Counted from the first letter of the stretch, positions 6,473 through 14,640 are shown. The stretch is DNA of 35,186 nucleotides from Pseudonocardia sp. (GCF_025965585.1 NZ_JAOPWR010000353.1:1-35186); one strand, 5' to 3'. Made by a program: numbers and translations. The notes: generated by a model not told the origin, from the sequence alone.

Positions 6473-6949
6473 GTGGCAGGAAAGGGCACCCCGGCGACGG
6501 CGCTGCTGGCCAGGGCGAAAGTGACGCACCGCATGCACGCCTACGAGCACGGCAGCGGGGCGGCGTACGGGCCGGAGGCGGCGGAGACCCTGGGGCTCGA
6601 CCCGGCGCACGTGTTCAAGACGCTCGTCGCGGAGGTGGACGGGGCGCTGACCGTCGGCGTCGTGCCCGTGTCGGCGATGCTCGACCTCAAGGCGCTGGCC
6701 GCCGCGGTGGGCGGCAAGCGGGCGAAGATGGCCGACGTCGCCGCCGCCGAGCGCGCCACCGGCTACGTCGCGGGCGGCATCTCCCCGCTGGGGCAGCGCA
6801 AGCGCCTGCCCACGGTGGTCGACGCCTCCGCCGAGGGCCTGGAGACGATGTTCTGCAGCGCGGGCCGCCGCGGCCTCGAGGTGGAGCTGGCGCCGGCCGA
6901 CCTGGCCCGCCTGACGAACGCGACCTTCGCCCCCATCGCAACCTCCTGA
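6473..6949 (+). CDS. ybaK: YbaK/EbsC Cys-tRNA(Pro) deacylase
   Basis: Trans-editing enzyme that hydrolyses Cys mischarged on tRNA(Pro). The family features are visible: the N-terminal [17 protein letters not shown] helix region, [12 protein letters not shown], the conserved Lys in GGKRAKMAD, and [22 protein letters not shown], which forms the substrate pocket. Length of 158 residues is typical. Start GTG 6473 is supported by the -10 box at 6459-6464 and by the usual N-terminal GTPAT motif. It diverges from sigH and converges with the alpha/beta hydrolase gene, 23 bases away. Confidence 0.93.
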   Translation: MAGKGTPATALLARAKVTHRMHAYEHGSGAAYGPEAAETLGLDPAHVFKTLVAEVDGALTVGVVPVSAMLDLKALAAAVGGKRAKMADVAAAERATGYVAGGISPLGQRKRLPTVVDASAEGLETMFCSAGRRGLEVELAPADLARLTNATFAPIATS

Positions 6950-6972
6950 CGCCACACTGCGCGGGACGGGCC

Positions 6973-7644
6973 TCAGGCCAGTGGCAGGTGCTCCAGCCAG
7001 GTCGCGACGGCCTCGCGGAGACCGTGCACGTCCGACTTCAGGGAGTGGTCGCCGCGCAGCAGCACCACCTCGCGGCCCGGGGCCGGGTCGGGGCGGCCGA
7101 ACGGGTCGCGCTCACCCTGCACCACGAGCACCGGGACGGTCGGGGCGGCCAGCTCGTGGAGCCGGTCCTTCTCGGGCCTGCCGGGCGGGTGCACCGGGAA
7201 CGCCAGGCACAGCACGCCGACGGCACCGCCTGCCGTCGCGTTCCGGCAGGCCACCCGCGCGCCGGAGCTGCGGCCTCCGAACAGCAGCGGCAGCGCCGTC
7301 GTCCGGCGCAGGTGCTCGACGACGGCCAGCCACGCGGCGTCGAGCTGACCGGCCGGAGCCGGTGCCCGGCGACCGGCCACGCGGTAGGGCTGCTCCACCC
7401 GCACAACCGTGAAGCCGCCCGCCACGGCGACGCCGGTGGCAGCCACCAGGTCCGGCGCGGTGATGCCGCCACCGGCCCCGTGGCCGAGCAGCAGGACCGC
7501 GCGCGCGTCGTCGGCGTCGCGGCGGGTGAGCCGGGCCGGACCGTGCGAGGTCTCGACCTCCGTCACGAGATCGGCTGCCACCTGGTCCGCACCGGCCGCG
7601 CCGGACGGCCCCGGCGAGGACGCTCCGGCGCGGTCCGTGGCCAT
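6973..7644 (-). CDS. Alpha/beta hydrolase (KANL3/Tex30-like)
   Basis: Predicted alpha/beta-fold hydrolase, cytosolic, of the family often annotated as alpha/beta family hydrolase or KANL3/Tex30-like. The oxyanion region reads LLLGHGAGGG, the nucleophile elbow GGRSSGARVA (Ser within GRSSG), an acid lies in VVQGERDPFG, and the catalytic His in LLRGDHSLK near the C-terminus. Length is 223 residues from ATG 7644; the GTG at 7677, which overlaps the SRAP stop as GTGA, would give 234. Neither has a strong ribosome site, so the start is uncertain. Same strand as the SRAP gene and probably co-transcribed. Natural substrate unknown. Confidence 0.85.
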   Translation of the reverse strand: MATDRAGASSPGPSGAAGADQVAADLVTEVETSHGPARLTRRDADDARAVLLLGHGAGGGITAPDLVAATGVAVAGGFTVVRVEQPYRVAGRRAPAPAGQLDAAWLAVVEHLRRTTALPLLFGGRSSGARVACRNATAGGAVGVLCLAFPVHPPGRPEKDRLHELAAPTVPVLVVQGERDPFGRPDPAPGREVVLLRGDHSLKSDVHGLREAVATWLEHLPLA

Positions 7645-7673
7645 CACCGGGGATTCGGTCGCCCGGGAGCCGG

Positions 7674-8459
7674 TCACTGCGGATTGGGGCCCGCGAGCAG
7701 GTCGAGCTGCAGCGGCTCGGCCACGTCCTCGGGCGCCATCTCCGCGAGTAGCTCCGGGCCGTTGTTGCGCACGCTGTTGACCAGCGCCGACACGGGCCGC
7801 AGCTCCAGCGACGCCACCAGCTCCGGCGTCGGCGGCACGAGCAGCTCGGCGACCCCGGCGGCGTCCGCGTCGATGTCGAGCCAGGCGTCCCACGCCGACG
7901 GCGGGAGCACCAGCGGCATCCGGTCGTGCACCTGCGCGAGCGCGCCGACGGCGGCAGTGGTGAGCACGGCGGCCGTGACCAGCCCGTCCGGGTACTTGCC
8001 CTCCGGGTCGTCCTTGGGCTTCCAGAACTCCCACAGGCCGGCCATCGCGAGCGACGCCCCGTCGGCGTAGTGCGTGTAGTACGGCTGCTTGTGCTCCGGC
8101 CCGCGCTGCCACTCGTACCAGCCGTCGGCCGGGATCAGGCAGCGCCGGGCGTTCAGCGCCTTGCGGAACGCGGGCTTCTCCGCGGCCGACTCCGAGCGGG
8201 CGTTGATCATCCGGGCGCCGGCCTTCGGGTCCTTCGCCCACGACGGCACGAGCCCCCACTTGACGACGCGCAGGCTGCGCTCGACCTCGTCGGGGTCGGG
8301 CGTGCCGTCGGCGTCGCGGGGGCGGCGCTGCACCACGGCGACGATGTTCTTCGTGGGCGCGACGTTGTAGTCGGGCTCGACCCCGCTCGTCGCGTCGACG
8401 GCGCGGAACTCGTCGGCGAGGTCCGCGGGGGCCTTGATGGAGGCGTAGCGACCGCACAT
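7674..8459 (-). CDS. SRAP domain protein (HMCES/YedK family abasic-site shield)
   Basis: Forms a stable thiazolidine crosslink with abasic sites in single-stranded DNA and so protects forks. The protein must begin Met-Cys-Gly-Arg-Tyr so that Met removal exposes catalytic Cys2; therefore ATG 8459 is the start and the frame upstream is not coding. Other active-site elements are visible: the Asn and Glu in [15 protein letters not shown], the segment [12 protein letters not shown], and the His in VHDRMPLVL. Length is 261 residues, normal for the family. It corresponds to Rv3226c and lies divergent to aroA. The C-terminal tail after [11 protein letters not shown] is Asp/Glu-Leu rich and variable in the family. 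Confidence 0.95.
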   Translation of the reverse strand: MCGRYASIKAPADLADEFRAVDATSGVEPDYNVAPTKNIVAVVQRRPRDADGTPDPDEVERSLRVVKWGLVPSWAKDPKAGARMINARSESAAEKPAFRKALNARRCLIPADGWYEWQRGPEHKQPYYTHYADGASLAMAGLWEFWKPKDDPEGKYPDGLVTAAVLTTAAVGALAQVHDRMPLVLPPSAWDAWLDIDADAAGVAELLVPPTPELVASLELRPVSALVNSVRNNGPELLAEMAPEDVAEPLQLDLLAGPNPQ

Positions 8460-8479
8460 GGCGTCCATGGTCCCACCCG

Positions 8480-8615
8480 CGGAGGCGGCCCACTGCGCGA
8501 CCACGGCGAGCTGCTCACCACCGTGGAGAACACGATGCGGCCCGGCTTCGCCGAGACGAGGTCCGGCATGGCGCAGATCGTCACGCTGCTCGGGGGCCGC
8601 CCGCCGTCCGCGTGA
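8480..8615 (+). pseudogene. Orphan coding-like fragment between SRAP and aroA
   Basis: The plus frame ending at TGA 8613-8615 reads like protein ([16 protein letters not shown], then [15 protein letters not shown]) with strong third-position GC, yet has no adequate start; the only in-frame candidate is GTG 8523, giving 30 residues. It looks like the C-terminus of a lost gene. I cannot name the family. Confidence 0.3.
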
Positions 8616-8640
8616 CCGGCCGTTGGGGAATCATGTCCCT

Positions 8641-9897
8641 GTGACCTCTCCCTGGCCCGCGCCGCTCGCCTCCGGGCCCGTCCGCGCCCGCGTGGCCGTG
8701 CCCGGGTCCAAGTCCGTCACCAACCGCGCGCTGCTGCTCGCCGCGCTGTCCGGCGGCGCCGCGTCCGTCTCGGGAGCACCGGCCACGCGCGACACCGCGC
8801 TGATGGTCGGGGCGCTGCGCTCCCTCGGGGTCACCGTCACGGTCGACGGCGAGCACGTCTCCTTCGCCCCCCACGACGGGCTGCGCGGAGGCGGCACCGT
8901 CGACTGCGGGCTGGCCGGCACCGTCATGCGCTTCGTACCGCCTGCCGCAGCGCTGGCCGCCGGGCCGGTCGCCTTCGACGGCGACGAGCACGCCCGGACG
9001 CGGCCGATGGGCACGGTGCTCGACGCGCTGCGGGCCCTCGGCGCGCGGATCGACGGGTCCGCGCTGCCCTTCACGCTGTACGGCGACGGCGGCCTGCCCG
9101 GTGGTGGCGTGGTGATCGACGCCTCGGCGTCGTCGCAGTTCGTGTCCGGCCTGCTGCTCTCGGCCGCCCGCTACGACAAGGGCGTCACCGTGCACCACGA
9201 CGGCAGGCCGGTGCCGTCGCTGCCGCACATCGAGATGACCGTGGACATGCTGCGCACGGCAGGCGTGGACGTCGACGACAGCGAGCCCGACACCTGGCGC
9301 GTGGCTCCGGGACCGATCCGGGCGCGCGACTGGGTGGTCGAGCCCGACCTCTCCAACGCCGCGGTGTTCCTCGCCGCCGCCGCGGTGACCGGCGGTCGCG
9401 TCACCGTGGCCGGCTGGCCCGCCGGCAGCACCCAGCCGGGCGTGGAGATCCTCTCGGTGCTGGCCCAGGCCGGGTGCACCGTGGAGGCCGTCGACGACGG
9501 CATGACGGTCACCGGGCCGGACTGCCTGGCCGGGGTCGACGTCGACCTGCACGACGCCAGCGAGCTCACCCCCACCGTCGCCGCGGTGGCCGCGCTGGCG
9601 ACGAGCCCGTCGCGCATCCGCGGGGTGGCCCACATCCGCGGCCACGAGACCGACCGGCTCGCCGCGCTCGTCGCCGAGATCACCGCGCTCGGTGGCGACG
9701 CGCACGAGACCCCCGACGGGCTGGAGATCCGGCCGGCCGAGCTGCACGGCGGGCCGTGGAAGGCCTACGCCGACCACCGGATGGCCACCGCGGGCGCGCT
9801 GATCGGGCTGGTGGTGCCCGGCGTCGAGATCGACGACATCGCCTGCACGGACAAGACGATCCCCGACTTCCCCGGACGCTGGGCGGACCTCGTGTGA
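8641..9897 (+). CDS. aroA: 3-phosphoshikimate 1-carboxyvinyltransferase (EPSP synthase)
   Basis: Sixth step of the shikimate pathway: joins phosphoenolpyruvate to shikimate-3-phosphate. Signature residues are present: [16 protein letters not shown] (K24, S25, R29), the phosphoenolpyruvate loop [18 protein letters not shown], the [12 protein letters not shown] helix, and [13 protein letters not shown] near the C-terminus. Length of 418 residues fits the actinobacterial form. GTG 8641 is chosen because it begins immediately before the first domain and no other start is close. It is followed by linker repeat copy B and rsgA, matching Rv3227-Rv3228. Confidence 0.96.
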   Translation: MTSPWPAPLASGPVRARVAVPGSKSVTNRALLLAALSGGAASVSGAPATRDTALMVGALRSLGVTVTVDGEHVSFAPHDGLRGGGTVDCGLAGTVMRFVPPAAALAAGPVAFDGDEHARTRPMGTVLDALRALGARIDGSALPFTLYGDGGLPGGGVVIDASASSQFVSGLLLSAARYDKGVTVHHDGRPVPSLPHIEMTVDMLRTAGVDVDDSEPDTWRVAPGPIRARDWVVEPDLSNAAVFLAAAAVTGGRVTVAGWPAGSTQPGVEILSVLAQAGCTVEAVDDGMTVTGPDCLAGVDVDLHDASELTPTVAAVAALATSPSRIRGVAHIRGHETDRLAALVAEITALGGDAHETPDGLEIRPAELHGGPWKAYADHRMATAGALIGLVVPGVEIDDIACTDKTIPDFPGRWADLV

Positions 9898-9904
9898 CCC
9901 GATC

Positions 9905-9982
9905 ATGAGCGAGCTTGCGAGCGAATCGATGTCACAGCGCTCCCGCGAAGCGTCGACCGAGCGCAGCGAGGGAGTGCGGTGA
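9905..9982 (+). repeat. 78-bp linker repeat copy B (25-codon ORF between aroA and rsgA)
   Basis: Second copy, beginning [17 protein letters not shown] and ending in a TGA that overlaps the rsgA GTG (GTGA, 9979-9982). The ATG is 7 bases past the aroA stop. GAGGGAG in its last codons is the ribosome site for rsgA, 4 bases from the GTG. Long blocks are identical with copy A (for example CAGCGCTCCCGCGAAGCGTC) although the two lie in opposite genome orientation; both follow the direction of their host operon. Confidence 0.82.
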
Positions 9983-10977
9983 GCAAGCGCGAGTACGACG
10001 AGAGCGACGTCCGGATCCGGCCCGGACGCCGGAGCGCGCGTCCCCGCACCAAGACCCGGCCCGACCACGCCGACGCCGCGGTCGCGATGGTCACCACCGT
10101 CGACCGCGGGCGCTGGACCTGCGCTCCGGACGGCGACTCCACCCGCCCGCCCGTGACGGCGATGCGGGCCCGCGAGCTGGGCCGCACCCCGATCGTCGTC
10201 GGCGACCGCGTCGGGCTCGTGGGGGATCTCTCCGGCGCCGTCGACACGATCGCGCGGATCGTCCGGCGCGAGGAACGTGCCACCGTCCTGCGCCGCACGG
10301 CCGACGACGACGACCCGTTCGAGCGCGTGGTCGTCGCCAACGCGGAGCAGCTCGTCATCGTCACGTCGGTGGCCGACCCGGAGCCGCGCACGGGGTTCGT
10401 GGACCGCTGCCTCGTCGCCGCCTACGCCGGCGGGCTCGCCCCCGTGCTGTGCCTGACCAAGGCCGATCTCGCGGATCCCGAGGACTTCGCCGCGCAGTAC
10501 CGAGAGCTCGACATCCCGGTGCTCGTGACGCGGCGCGACGAGTGGCCGGACGCGCTCGCCGCACAGCTCTCAGGCCGGGTGTCGGCGCTCGTGGGGCACT
10601 CCGGTGTGGGCAAGTCGACGCTGGTCAACATGCTGCTGCCGGACGCCGCGCGCGCCGTCGGCATCGTCTCGGCGGTCGGCAAGGGCCGGCACACCACCGT
10701 CGCCGCGCTCGCGCTGCCGCTCCCCGAGGAGCGGGGCGGCGGCTGGGTGGTGGACACCCCGGGCATCCGGTCGTTCGGCCTCGCCCACGTCAAGCCCGAC
10801 GACATCCCGGCCGCCTTCGACGACCTCGCCGCCGCGATCGAGGACTGCCCCCGCGGCTGCGGGCACCTCGGCCCGCCCGCCGATCCGGAGTGTGCGCTCG
10901 ACGTCCTGGTGGAGAAGTCGTTACTCCGGCCCGGCCGGCTCGTTGCACTGAGACGGGTCCTGGTGGCGCTGCGGTAA
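9979..10977 (+). CDS. rsgA: Ribosome small subunit-dependent GTPase A
   Basis: Circularly permuted GTPase that helps late 30S subunit maturation. The G motifs appear in permuted order: G4 LTKADL near residue 160, G1 GHSGVGKST at about 206-214, G3 DTPG near 258. An N-terminal OB-fold (about 35-110) precedes them, and the C-terminal zinc knuckle follows the C-x-C-x-H-x-C pattern in CPRGCGHLGPPADPEC (about 289-304). Length is 332 residues. Start GTG 9979 overlaps the stop of linker copy B, which supplies its ribosome site. Confidence 0.95.
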   Translation: MSKREYDESDVRIRPGRRSARPRTKTRPDHADAAVAMVTTVDRGRWTCAPDGDSTRPPVTAMRARELGRTPIVVGDRVGLVGDLSGAVDTIARIVRREERATVLRRTADDDDPFERVVVANAEQLVIVTSVADPEPRTGFVDRCLVAAYAGGLAPVLCLTKADLADPEDFAAQYRELDIPVLVTRRDEWPDALAAQLSGRVSALVGHSGVGKSTLVNMLLPDAARAVGIVSAVGKGRHTTVAALALPLPEERGGGWVVDTPGIRSFGLAHVKPDDIPAAFDDLAAAIEDCPRGCGHLGPPADPECALDVLVEKSLLRPGRLVALRRVLVALR

Positions 10978-11034
10978 CCCTCCGCTGCCCCGCTCCGGCG
11001 ACCACGGTGCGCAGGAGCCGGTGGAGGATCCCGC

Positions 11035-11853
11035 ATGAGGTTCGGCAGCAGTAAGGGCATCGCGCTCGTGACGGCCCTGGTCGTGCTCGTGGCGGGGTGC
11101 TCGACGAGCTCCCCCGACGCCGGCAGCGCGGCCGCTCCGGCCCCGTACTCCACCATCAAGGAGCTCGTCGCGGCGGTCGCCCAGCGTCAGCGCGCCGACC
11201 AGACCGCGCGGCTGAGCCTGCGCGGTGAGGTGACGGGCGGCGCCACGCTGCAGTTCACGGGCGAGGGCGTCCTGCGCGTGCTCGACGACGCGGTGTCGGT
11301 GAAGTTCACGCAGGTCGTCACGCAGAAGGGTGCGGCGCCGCAGGAGACCGGGTTCGTCGTGCTCCCGGACGCCACCTACCTGCGCCTGCCCCCGCCGCCG
11401 GGCGAGAACGCACCGGACCGGCCGTGGGTACGGGTGGACCCCACCAGCAGCGACCCCGCCGCCCAGCGGCTCGCCGCGCTCGCCACCACCCTCACCGAGA
11501 GCGCCGACCCCACCCGGACGCTCGCCCGCTACGCCGACGCCACGCAGATCTCCGGCGCCGCCGACGACATCATCGACGGCGAACCGGCGGTCCGCTACAC
11601 GATCGTCGTGGACCTCGCGAAGGCCGCGGCGCAGCAGACCGACCCGGCCATGAAGACCCGGCTCGAGCAGCAGGTGCGCGGCGGGCTCACCACCGTGACG
11701 TCGACGTTGTGGGTGGACGCCCTCGGCCAGCCGGTGCGCAGCGCCGTCCGCCAGGACCTGCCCGGCATCGGCACGCTCGTCATCACCGGCAGCTACCGCG
11801 ACTGGGGCCAGCCCGTCGAGATCGACGCTCCGCCCGCCACACAGGTGCGCTGA
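11035..11853 (+). CDS. Exported lipoprotein, LppX/LprG-like fold candidate
   Basis: Predicted lipoprotein of 272 residues. The signal peptide ends in the lipobox LVAGC with Cys22 as lipid anchor. The mature part alternates short strands and polar stretches (ATLQFTGEGVLRVLDD, TYLRLPPPPGE, EPAVRYTIVVDL, STLWVDALGQPVRS), which resembles the half-barrel LppX/LprAFG and LolA-like proteins that carry lipids; this is inference from pattern only. GGAGG lies 7 bases before the ATG. It is 57 bases behind rsgA and 26 bases ahead of the DUF1707 gene, so it may share their transcript. No enzyme motif is seen. Confidence 0.8.
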   Translation: MRFGSSKGIALVTALVVLVAGCSTSSPDAGSAAAPAPYSTIKELVAAVAQRQRADQTARLSLRGEVTGGATLQFTGEGVLRVLDDAVSVKFTQVVTQKGAAPQETGFVVLPDATYLRLPPPPGENAPDRPWVRVDPTSSDPAAQRLAALATTLTESADPTRTLARYADATQISGAADDIIDGEPAVRYTIVVDLAKAAAQQTDPAMKTRLEQQVRGGLTTVTSTLWVDALGQPVRSAVRQDLPGIGTLVITGSYRDWGQPVEIDAPPATQVR

Positions 11854-11879
11854 CCTCGGCGGGGTGGCAGGCTGCCCCC

Positions 11880-12398
11880 ATGAGCGAGGGGACCCCGCTG
11901 GGGGGTGGGCCGCTGCGGATCGGCACGGCCGAACGCACGGCGGCGATGAAGGCGCTCGACGCCCATCTCGAGGCCGGCAGGCTCGGGGTGGAGGAGTACG
12001 GCGACCGGTCGGCGTCGGCCGCCAACGCCACGGTCGCCTCGGAGATCGAGGCGCTGTTCACCGACCTGCCCGCGCCACATCCGGTGCTGCCGGGCACGAC
12101 CCCGCTGCCGGCCGTGCCACCGCCGACGGCGCGGATGCCCGTCGTGCCCCCGTCGGCGACGGTGGCGCAGCGTGGCACCGCGTTCCTGGACGTCGCGGCG
12201 CCGCGCGTCATGGCCGTGGTGCCGTTCGTGGCGCTGGTGCTGTTCTTCACCATCGGCGGCTGGTGGTGGTTCCTGCTGATCCCGGCCGCGGGGGCGCTGC
12301 TCTACGGCAGCCACCACAACGCCGAGACCGACCGCGCCGGCGACCGGGAGCGCGACGAGCGCCGGCGCGAGCGCCGCGAACGGCGTGGCGACCGCTGA
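11880..12398 (+). CDS. DUF1707 domain membrane protein
   Basis: 172 residues in three parts: an N-terminal DUF1707 domain (LRIGTAERTAAMKALDAHLE then GRLGVEEYGDRSASA, residues about 10-62), a Pro-rich linker, and two closely spaced hydrophobic helices around 100-140 with a Trp cluster (GGWWWFLL), ending in a highly charged Arg/Glu tail. DUF1707 is common at the N-terminus of actinobacterial membrane proteins; its role is unknown. A CAGGCT box lies 6 bases before the ATG, close to the leaderless -10 pattern seen in the window, and no Shine-Dalgarno is present. Confidence 0.85.
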   Translation: MSEGTPLGGGPLRIGTAERTAAMKALDAHLEAGRLGVEEYGDRSASAANATVASEIEALFTDLPAPHPVLPGTTPLPAVPPPTARMPVVPPSATVAQRGTAFLDVAAPRVMAVVPFVALVLFFTIGGWWWFLLIPAAGALLYGSHHNAETDRAGDRERDERRRERRERRGDR

Positions 12399-12399
12399 C

Positions 12400-12636
12400 T
12401 CACCCGTCCGGGAGCGCCGCCGACCGCTCGTCGGCGGTCTCCCGGTAGCGCGCCGGGTGCAGCCACGCTCCGCGGGCCCGAGGTCCACCCGGAACCAGCC
12501 CGTCTCCCCGCGCAGCAGGTTGCCCGCGTGCGCGTCCCCGTGCAGGACCACGGGGGCGAGCCGGCCCCGTCGAGGTCGGCCGGCATCCGCACGTGATGGG
12601 CGCGCAGCGTGCCGAGGATGCTCGGCGCGCGAGCGG
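12400..12636 (-). pseudogene. Aminoglycoside/APH-type phosphotransferase remnant
   Basis: Minus-strand pieces in different frames together read like the end of a small-molecule phosphotransferase: ARAPSILGTLRAHHVRMPAD, then in another frame VLHGDAHAGNLLR and GWFRVDLG, then in another WLHPARYRETADERSAALPDG and a stop at 12400. HGDAHAGNLL is the APH catalytic-loop signature. The N-terminal lobe is missing and at least two frameshifts are needed, so the gene is dead. It separates two convergent genes. Confidence 0.65.
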
Positions 12637-13143
12637 TCAGCGCAGCTCGACGAGGAAGGCGATCTCGGACGGGTCGTACCAGGCCAGCTCGTGGTCCTCG
12701 GCCTCCCCGACGAGGAACTCCGCGTCGAGGTCGCCCATGTCGGCCGAGTCGATCGCGTCAGAGGCCTGCCGCACCGCGTACTCGGCCTCCTCGGTGTCGA
12801 CGTGCACCGCGGCCACCTTCTCCAGCGGCACCGGCCCGGCGATGCGCACGGCGCCGTCGTCGAGGTCGGGGCGCAGCGTCACGTCGTCGAGGTCGGCGGC
12901 GATCACCACCCGGCGGGCCGGGGTGCCCTCCTCGCCGAGCCCGAACTCCACCGACAACAGCCGCAGCGACGCGCGCGCCGCCTCGGAGAGCGCCGCGTAC
13001 TCGAGCTCCTCCTCGTCGCCCGCGGTGTAGGACTCGCGCAGCCTCGGCGTCAGGGAGAACGCGGTGCCACCGATCGGCGCCACCACGCCGTTCTTGACCA
13101 GGCTCTTCAGCATCGGCCACGTGGCCGGGACGTAGATCCTCAT
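12637..13143 (-). CDS. Conserved protein, Rv3231c/DUF6912-like
   Basis: 168-residue acidic protein starting MRIYVPATWPMLKSLV, the N-terminus I associate with the actinobacterial family DUF6912 (Rv3231c in M. tuberculosis). It has no signal, no membrane helix and no enzyme motif that I can see; the C-terminal half is rich in Asp and Glu. The ATG at 13143 overlaps the stop of linker copy C, and GAGGGAG in that linker is the ribosome site. It is downstream of the WS/DGAT gene in the same direction, so the two are likely translated in series. Function unknown. Confidence 0.83.
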   Translation of the reverse strand: MRIYVPATWPMLKSLVKNGVVAPIGGTAFSLTPRLRESYTAGDEEELEYAALSEAARASLRLLSVEFGLGEEGTPARRVVIAADLDDVTLRPDLDDGAVRIAGPVPLEKVAAVHVDTEEAEYAVRQASDAIDSADMGDLDAEFLVGEAEDHELAWYDPSEIAFLVELR

Positions 13144-13217
13144 CGGACTCCCTCGCTGCGCTCGGTCGACAATGAGGGAATCCGCTGTGCCGATGATCGG
13201 CAAGCAAGCTCGCTCAT
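13140..13217 (-). repeat. 78-bp linker repeat copy C (25-codon ORF after the WS/DGAT gene)
   Basis: Third copy, beginning MSELACRSSAQRIPS and ending STERSEGVR like copy B. It starts 3 bases past the WS/DGAT stop and its TGA overlaps the ATG of the next gene. It is the most diverged copy, yet length (78 bases) and both junctions are exact. Its RNA can fold a 10-bp stem, GGATTCCCTC with GAGGGAGTCC, whose 3' arm includes the ribosome site of the downstream gene; copies A and B lack this long stem. Confidence 0.78.
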
Positions 13218-13220
13218 GTT

Positions 13221-14624
13221 TCAGCTCACCGTCCCCAGGAGTTCCTCGAGCGACTCGCCGACCATGCCCGCGAGGACGTCGACGTCGGCCATCGCGTCGC
13301 GGTCGCCGTTGAATCCGTAGTACACGCCACCGTTGTAGGACGTGAGGCCGATGGCAAGCGCCTGCCCCTTCGCCAGCGGCACCACCGGGAACATCTCCAG
13401 CATCTGGGCGCCGGCGGCGTACAGGGGGAACTGCGGCCCCGGCACGTTCGTCACCACCAAGTTGAAGATCCGCTTCGAGATGCCGCTCGCGGCGCGGGCG
13501 CCCAACGCGTGCAGCGTAGGGGGCGCGAAGCCGCCGATCCGGACCAGGGTGTCGGCGCCCACGGACTGCCCGGTGGAGGTGTGCTCGCGCATCGCGTACG
13601 TGACATGGTGCAGCCGCACCACCGGGCTCGGCTCGCCCACCGGCAGGTCCACGAGGAACGACGAGACGCGGTTGCCCAGCGTGCCGACGGAGCTGGGCAC
13701 GTCGGGCTCGCCGCGCACCGAGAGCGGCACCATCGCGCGCACCGACGACGACGCCGTGACGGGCTCCCCGCGGGAGAGCAGCCAGTCGCGCAGCGCCCCG
13801 GAGACCACGCTGAGCACGACGTCGTTGACCGAGCAGCCGTGCGCGGAGCGGATCTTGCGGTAGTCGTCGAGCTCGGTGCGCGCGATGGCGAAGCGGCGCT
13901 GCGTGGAGATGGCGACGTTGAGCGGCGAGCCGGGCGCCTTCCGGCTCGCGGTGCGGGCCATGGACAACAGCTGACCGGCCGCCCCCACCACCTTGCCGAC
14001 GGTGGCCACGGCGTCGCGCGCCGCCGCCCGCGCGTTGTCGACGATGACGCCGGGCTGCGCCACCGCCTCCGCGACGGCGTCGAGCATGAGCTGCGCGTCG
14101 CCGGGCTCGGGCCGGGGCATCCACAGCTCCTCCGCATGCACCCGCGGCTCGGCGGAGACGTCGAGGATCACCTGGCCGATGTCGATGGCGCTGATGCCGT
14201 CGACCATCGCCTGGTGGGTCTTGGTGAGCACCGCGGTGCGGCCGTGCGCGAGACCCTCGACGAGGTACATCTCCCAGAGCGGCCGCGTGTGGTCCAGCGG
14301 GCGCGACATCAGCCGGGCCACGAGATCCGTGAGCTGCTCGTCCGAGCCCGGCTTGGGGAGTGCCGACCGCCGCACGTGGTAGGCGACGTCGAACTCGGGG
14401 TCATCCACCCACACCGGCCGCGCCAGGTTGCCGGGCACATGGCGCACCTTCTGCCGGTAGCGCGGCACGAGCGCGATCCGCTGCTCGATGAGCTCGACGA
14501 GCCGGTCGTAGTCGAAGCCGGCCTTCGGCCGCCGGAAGACCGACACGGCGCCGACGTGCATGGGCGTGGTCGGCTGCTCCAGGTAGAGGAACGAGGCGTC
14601 GAGGGCGGAGAGCCGGGGCGGCAT
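13221..14624 (-). CDS. Wax ester synthase/diacylglycerol acyltransferase (WS/DGAT)
   Basis: Acyl-CoA dependent acyltransferase of the WS/DGAT family (compare Tgs3/Rv3233c-Rv3234c), making storage triacylglycerol or wax esters. N-terminus MPPRLSALDASFLYLEQPTTPMHVG is typical (shown in two parts here: MPPRLSALDASFLYLEQ and PTTPMHVG). The catalytic motif HHxxxDG appears as HQAMVDG near residue 138: the first His and DG are kept, the second His is Gln. The C-terminal WS/DGAT domain is present (SVNDVVLSVVSGALRDWL; NVPGPQFPLY). Length of 467 residues is complete. A TAGGAT box 6 bases upstream of ATG 14624 implies a leaderless message. It diverges from the TrmH gene and is followed by linker copy C. 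Confidence 0.92.
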   Translation of the reverse strand: MPPRLSALDASFLYLEQPTTPMHVGAVSVFRRPKAGFDYDRLVELIEQRIALVPRYRQKVRHVPGNLARPVWVDDPEFDVAYHVRRSALPKPGSDEQLTDLVARLMSRPLDHTRPLWEMYLVEGLAHGRTAVLTKTHQAMVDGISAIDIGQVILDVSAEPRVHAEELWMPRPEPGDAQLMLDAVAEAVAQPGVIVDNARAAARDAVATVGKVVGAAGQLLSMARTASRKAPGSPLNVAISTQRRFAIARTELDDYRKIRSAHGCSVNDVVLSVVSGALRDWLLSRGEPVTASSSVRAMVPLSVRGEPDVPSSVGTLGNRVSSFLVDLPVGEPSPVVRLHHVTYAMREHTSTGQSVGADTLVRIGGFAPPTLHALGARAASGISKRIFNLVVTNVPGPQFPLYAAGAQMLEMFPVVPLAKGQALAIGLTSYNGGVYYGFNGDRDAMADVDVLAGMVGESLEELLGTVS

Positions 14625-14630
14625 AGGGCG

Positions 14631-14636
14631 ATCCTA
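14631..14636 (-). promoter_or_regulatory. Leaderless -10 box for the WS/DGAT gene
   Basis: Minus strand TAGGAT, 6 bases before ATG 14624. It overlaps the plus-strand -10 box at 14635-14640 by the shared TA step. Confidence 0.6.
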
Positions 14637-14640
14637 GGCT
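14635..14640 (+). promoter_or_regulatory. Leaderless -10 box for the TrmH-type gene
   Basis: TAGGCT, 6 bases before ATG 14647. It overlaps the divergent WS/DGAT -10 box, so both promoters cannot be open at once. Confidence 0.6.

Noticed and set aside
8633-8660. GGGAAT near aroA as a SigH-type promoter
   Set aside because: No GTT occurs 18 bases downstream, so only half of the consensus is present.
9931-9939. GTCACAGCG inside linker copy B as an MtrA binding site
   Set aside because: It matches the motif I remember for MtrA, but copies A and C have changed bases there and a single 9-mer in a repeat is weak evidence.
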